Source: Daphnia pulex (lineage: Eukaryota > Arthropoda > Branchiopoda > Diplostraca > Daphniidae). From it: a stretch of DNA of 64,000 bases. The DNA is taken from positions 11,921,501 through 11,985,500 of the forward strand of contig NC_060018.1 of assembly GCF_021134715.1 (NCBI RefSeq). Direction: 5' to 3'. Positions 59,731 through 64,000 of this stretch are shown piece after piece. The notes beneath the pieces were generated by a model, which was not told the DNA's origin, searched no databases, and saw only the letters and a program-made list of their open reading frames with translations. The position numbers and the translations under genes were made by a program. Position 1 is the first letter of the stretch. The number at the start of each line of letters is the position of its first letter.

Positions 59731-61566
59731 CTTAGTAAAAGAAAATCCAAATTTACTGATTGGCCGAAAGAGGTGATCTTCTTTCCCTGTTGTGTATAAA
59801 GTACGAAGCCCATGAAAAAGTTATTACAACGATGTAATTATTCTACTAAACTTACCAGCTTCCGGTAGCTGTGTTCAAGACAGACGGAAATAAACACGGA
59901 AGCACTAAAAAAGACGCAGTTCCTCTCTGGCCGATTCCTGAATGAACTTAAATGGTGGTAATATACAACAAGATTAGTCTCTATTTCTTTCTTTTTTTGC
60001 GAGAACAAGTATTAAGACGGTTCGAATGGTTTCAAAAATGGACATGAAATGGTGGTAGCTTTCTGGAGTCTACTCGTGAAACGCAAAATTCGTCCTTGAA
60101 CGCAACTATACTCACCCACATACTGTAAAAGCCTCCAGCAGCTTGAAGAGTACATGTAGGACTGTAGGTAAAAGATATAATAATTAAAAAAAAACCCTGT
60201 TATGGGCGTAAGTGAATACGGATGTCGAGAACGAAAAGTTGCGCAAGGGGAAAACTACACGCCGAAAGCAAATTAAAATATTACAGTCTGAGATGGCGAC
60301 CATGAAAACATAATGATGATGAAGTGAGAATGAATAATCATGTGCATGAATAAACAAGTGAGAAAGTGCTACGTCAATGCTGCTGAGACAAAGAAACACG
60401 ATTCTTTGGCAACTTGGTTTATAATTATGGGATGGCAAACCAGTCTGAGGTACTCGGTGAACCCCACATAATTATCAATGTTGTGGTCGTTACCGCAAAT
60501 TCAACCTTCATCTACCGATTTCCCGTGGATATGTACGCGGATACGTTTAATAATGGGAGATTTAATAAAAAGAAATGCCAAAATCTTGTAGAGCCGGATT
60601 TGAAAGTCAAAAGGACGAATTGAAATGGCTTCCCGACAGTAACCAGGATGTGTGGTAATAATTCCGCTTCCCCCAATTGACTAGTAACAGCTATAAAGCA
60701 AACTTTTCGCCAGCTCTATTCTGTAATTTAATTCGAAAATGAAAGAATTTTCGATTTTTCCCTTTTTCGTCTGTTTGGTGATTGCATTTTCTTTTCTCTG
60801 CGAATGTATGTACCCTTCCTCGTGAGCAAAAATTTAAAAGACTTTAACAGCTGGGTCCTAAAGCCCAAGCCAAATGATGCAACGCAACACGATTCAGCTG
60901 GCGATCAAGAACAACCCGGAATAAGCAGATTAAAAAAAAAATACCTGTATGTTACGCTTTGAGGCACATATCACGATTTTTGGATTTCATCGTACAATGA
61001 TGAACGAGGATTCTTATAATCGTGACCGCAAAATCAACCTTTGTATTCTTCAGATTTCCTTGGGATATAGTCGCGCCTATAGTCTCTTCTCTATATATTG
61101 TTATTCAAAAGAACGGATGAAAAACCTGCGTCGCTCCCAATCCCAAAGTAAAACTGAAGGTGAAAGTATTTTGGTGGTTAACATTCGCGCACATGTACCC
61201 CAAACCCCCTTTTTGAAGGTCATGTTCCTTGATCTTGACTCGTGAGTTCAATTATGGGCATTCACTCACAGCATCATTCAAGATTGATGATGTCCGAATA
61301 CATGTGTGGGCTGACATGCTATTAAAACAGAGCTATTAAATAAACATCAAAATAGATCCGGCAGGCCTTCATTCAGGCTTCATTCACGCTTCAACTTACT
61401 TTCTGTGCCACCATACCAAAAAATTACCAAAAAATATGATGCAAAAACGACTTTCCTTCTTTTTTTGCGTTGTGCAACATGCGAAGCAGCGGCGCGCATG
61501 TACTTACAATTGAACGAATAGGAAACAGTTTTTCTTAGAACAGATCTTTCTTACTTTAGAGGAGAC
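59731..61566. other. Spacer between ABC-5 and FAR-5 with a lipase relic
   Basis: Apart from the lipase exon relic listed separately, two short related readings occur: VTANSTFIYRFPVDMYAD (near 60495-60545) and VTAKSTFVFFRFPWDI (near 61020-61075, in a shifted frame). They look like two decayed copies of one unknown coding piece. Confidence 0.45.
60660..60930 (+). pseudogene. Relic of lipase promoter and exon 1
   Basis: ATG at 60739 opens MKEFSIFPFFVCLVIAFSF, close to the lipase start [19 protein letters not shown]. After a frame change, FLVSKNLKDFNSWVLK matches [15 protein letters not shown]. The upstream CAATTGACTAGTAACAGCTAT matches sequence upstream of the lipase. The first frame stops after about 28 codons and no second lipase exon was found. 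Confidence 0.7.
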
Positions 61567-61574
61567 TATATAAA
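61567..61574 (+). promoter_or_regulatory. TATA box of FAR-5
   Basis: TATATAAA followed by GGCGTGG, about 150 bases before the ATG. The sequence is unlike the FAR-4 promoter. Confidence 0.7.
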
Positions 61575-61723
61575 GGCGTGGGGACATGAGAGGTTCAACA
61601 TTCGAACTTCTTCGGTCCGCTGTGCACAAAACACCTAAAGGTTCACGTTTTTGCTAAAACTGTTAAGTAACCGCGCAATTAAATCCGACGACGAAAAGAC
61701 AGGGGAGTAATAAACAGCGTAAA

Positions 61724-63827
61724 ATGTTGAATTTGGGCATACACGATTTTTACGTCGGTCGGTCAATTTTCATTACCGGGGCAACTGGTTTTATGGGAAA
61801 AAAGTTTTGGTTGAAAAACTCCTCAGGTCTTGTCCTGGGATAGACCGTGTTTACTTACTGATCAGACCTAAAACTGACAAGGACGTCCGTTTCCGTCTTC
61901 AAGAAATGATCAAATGCAAGGTAATAAAGACCACACAATGGCACATCAGCTTAATCAAAAATGTGTTTTCGATTTTGGTTAGTTGTTTGAATGGCTAAGA
62001 CAAAATCAACCGGACGCCCTTAAAAAAATAATTCCCATAAGCGGCGATGTTACCTTGCCAGATCTCGGCATTTCATTTTCCGACATGCAAGAACTAATTG
62101 CGAATGTCTCAGTCGTTTTTCACTCGGCAGCTCGTGTCACGTTTGATGACGATCTGAGAAGCGCCATCAACTCTAACGTCAAAGGACCGAAAAGAGTGGC
62201 CATCTTCTGTCGGCAATTAAAGGACCTTAAGGTAAATTTCCAAAACATTTTCCTTCTTTTCTGTGCAATATTACCTGTGGCCTCATTTAAATTCAGGCAT
62301 TTGTGCACGTCTCTACCACGTACAACAACGTGGAAAAAGATACGATTGAGGAGGAAGTCTATCCTACATCGCTTGATCCCCAAAAGCTGCTGGATTTAAT
62401 CGACTGCATGGATGACAAGCTCCTAGCCAGCATCACCAATCAGTACAAATTCTACACCAGAAATAATTTACTAGACTAAAATGATACCTCTGGCAGATTG
62501 GTTGGAACAAGCCCGAATGTTTACGCTTACACGAAAGCTCTGGGGGAACACCTTCTGCAAGATTTGACGTTTGAAAGCGGTAAACAACGACTTCCTCTAG
62601 TGATTGTTCGGCCTTCTATGGTCACTGCTGCTGTACAGGAGCCCTTGCCTGGCTGGATCGATAATTTCAATGGACCTAGCGGTAAGAAAAATATAATTAG
62701 AGGAAGTAGCTAAATTAAGTTATCCGTGGGGGAATTTTTATACAGGCACTTTGGCTGGAACAAGCAAAAGACTTATTCAAATTGTACGAGTCGATCCTGA
62801 ACTTATTGCCGATATTATTCCTGTTGATTTTCCAATCAATTTGATGTTAGCGGCAGCATGGGATGAAGCAACATGTACAAAGTACAATTTCAGCATTAGA
62901 TCTGAATTCTGTTCGTTATTCCGATTATTACCTAACATATTCTATTAGATCGTCCGATCAGATTCGAGTGTACAACTGCTCATCTGGCTCTTTAAACCCC
63001 ATCATTTGGCGGGATTTCAGAAACTGGGGTTTGCGTGGTGTTCATGAATTTCCGTGTAAAGAAATCATGAGGTATCCCAACATTAAGCTCCAAACAAATC
63101 GCCTCCTTTTCAACATTGAAATCATCCTATATCACCATCTGCCGGCTCTCTTTTTCGACACAATCGCTCTGTTGTGTGGGAGAAAGCCTTTCGTGGTGAG
63201 TTTCTCTCTTTAGCTATTTGTAGTTACGTTATTCAAGCAGCATAGACTAGTGAAATTAAATGTTGTTTTTCATTAAGTCTCGGCTATTCAAGAGAGCCCA
63301 CAAGATGATGTCTTGTTTAGAATTTTATACGATGCGCGAGTGGAATTTCCCCAGCCAAAACCCTGTCCTGTTAATGGACAAGATGTCAGTTCAAGAAAAA
63401 AATACTTTCAACTTTGACGTACGAAAAATCGACTGGGAGACATACATGACTACTTTCGCGGTTGGAGTTCGTGAATATCTTTTCAAAGACGATTTGAGTT
63501 CCCTACCTGCTGCCAGAAAGAATTTGAACAGGTTATAATGAACCTTAAAAAAAGAATTTGTTATTCTGAAACATTAATTTTGAATTGTCTGTTTCTAACA
63601 GGATGAAACAGTTAAGGATGGTGGTTCATTTTGTCATCTTGGGACTGATGCTATTATTCCTCTACGCCCTCTGGACCAAATTCACGACGGAGACTTCGTC
63701 GATAGTTTCGTTTTTATTCCAAAACACAAATAACTCGTCTACCGTTCAGGATATTTTAGAAAATGAACAATTTTTCGGAGTAAAATCAGCACATATTCTT
63801 CCTCTAAAATCAGAGCTAGAATCGTAA
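61724..63827 (+). pseudogene. FAR-5: fatty acyl-CoA reductase copy with frameshift in exon 1
   Basis: Eight exons parallel to FAR-4: 61724-61920, 61983-62231, 62297-62442, 62497-62681, 62746-62881, 62949-63195, 63278-63531, 63602-63827. Exon 1 is two bases longer than in FAR-4 because of six A (61798-61803) in the codons after TGATGFMG; the frame then stops at 61841-61843 after 39 residues. All other exons are open, with catalytic YAYTK and the C-terminal helix present. The first dozen codons (MLNLGIHDFYVGRS) and the promoter differ from FAR-4, whereas the rest, introns included, is almost identical. It is either a very young pseudogene or a working gene with an assembly error in an A run. 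Confidence 0.8.
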
Positions 63828-64000
63828 GTGGAACAGCGGTTATTACTAACATACGGGCTAGCTTATACAATAGTTAAACATATACAGCTTCATTTATATA
63901 GATAGCCTTTGGAGTTTGGACTGTGACTACTTCTTTATCGTTAAAAAATTGTTATTTTGGTCGTACAATAAATAATAGAAGTTGAAATTTTCAAACATGT
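63828..64000. other. FAR-5 3' flank to the window edge
   Basis: Similar to the FAR-4 3' flank (48394-48560), so the duplication runs past the stop codon. An AATAAA occurs near 63967. Confidence 0.5.

Noticed and set aside
1..64000. CRISPR arrays, rRNA, tRNA genes or bacterial operons
   Set aside because: No spaced direct repeats and no tRNA cloverleaf or rRNA stretches were recognised; the introns show the DNA is eukaryotic.

Overview
The window looks like arthropod nuclear DNA, most probably from a branchiopod crustacean such as Daphnia. The reasons are many spliceosomal introns of about 60-80 bases, AT-rich spacers, arthropod-type ABCH half-transporters, expanded fatty acyl-CoA reductase (FAR) genes and a DIRS-type retrotransposon. 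The species assignment is inference.

The two ends of the window hold a cluster of lipid genes; a poorly coding spacer lies in the middle. The left block (0-29 kb) reads ABC-1 (+), FAR-1 (+), acid lipase (-), FAR-2 (+), ABC-2 (+), ABC-3 (+), FAR-3 (+). FAR-2 carries a 2.8 kb DIRS-like element in its last intron. ABC-2 is broken in exon 4 by a 1.2 kb element with terminal inverted repeats. The right block (43-64 kb) reads FAR-6 (-), FAR-4 (+), an elongase (+), ABC-4 (-), ABC-5 (-), FAR-5 (+). In total there are six FAR genes, five ABCH-like genes, one ELOVL-type elongase and one lipase, plus relics of FAR, elongase and lipase exons. The elongase and FAR-5 carry frameshifts in homopolymer runs.

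The spacer (29-43 kb) holds a trypsin-like pseudogene or protease homologue fragment (-), an intronless 541-residue protein with an N-terminal membrane segment, coiled coil and KH domain (-), and a ~3.5 kb imperfect palindrome with 1.4-1.5 kb arms. The rest of it shows no recognisable gene.

Read together, the genes fit one pathway: the lipase frees fatty acids, the elongase makes very-long-chain acyl-CoA, the FARs reduce it to fatty alcohol, and the ABCH transporters export lipid, perhaps to the cuticle. This resembles an animal gene cluster for surface-lipid synthesis and export. Paralogues show mosaic exons (gene conversion), shared or captured promoters, and decay, so the locus is evolving quickly. 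Exon boundaries were derived by hand from splice signals and paralogue comparison; in every intact model the exon lengths sum to a multiple of three.
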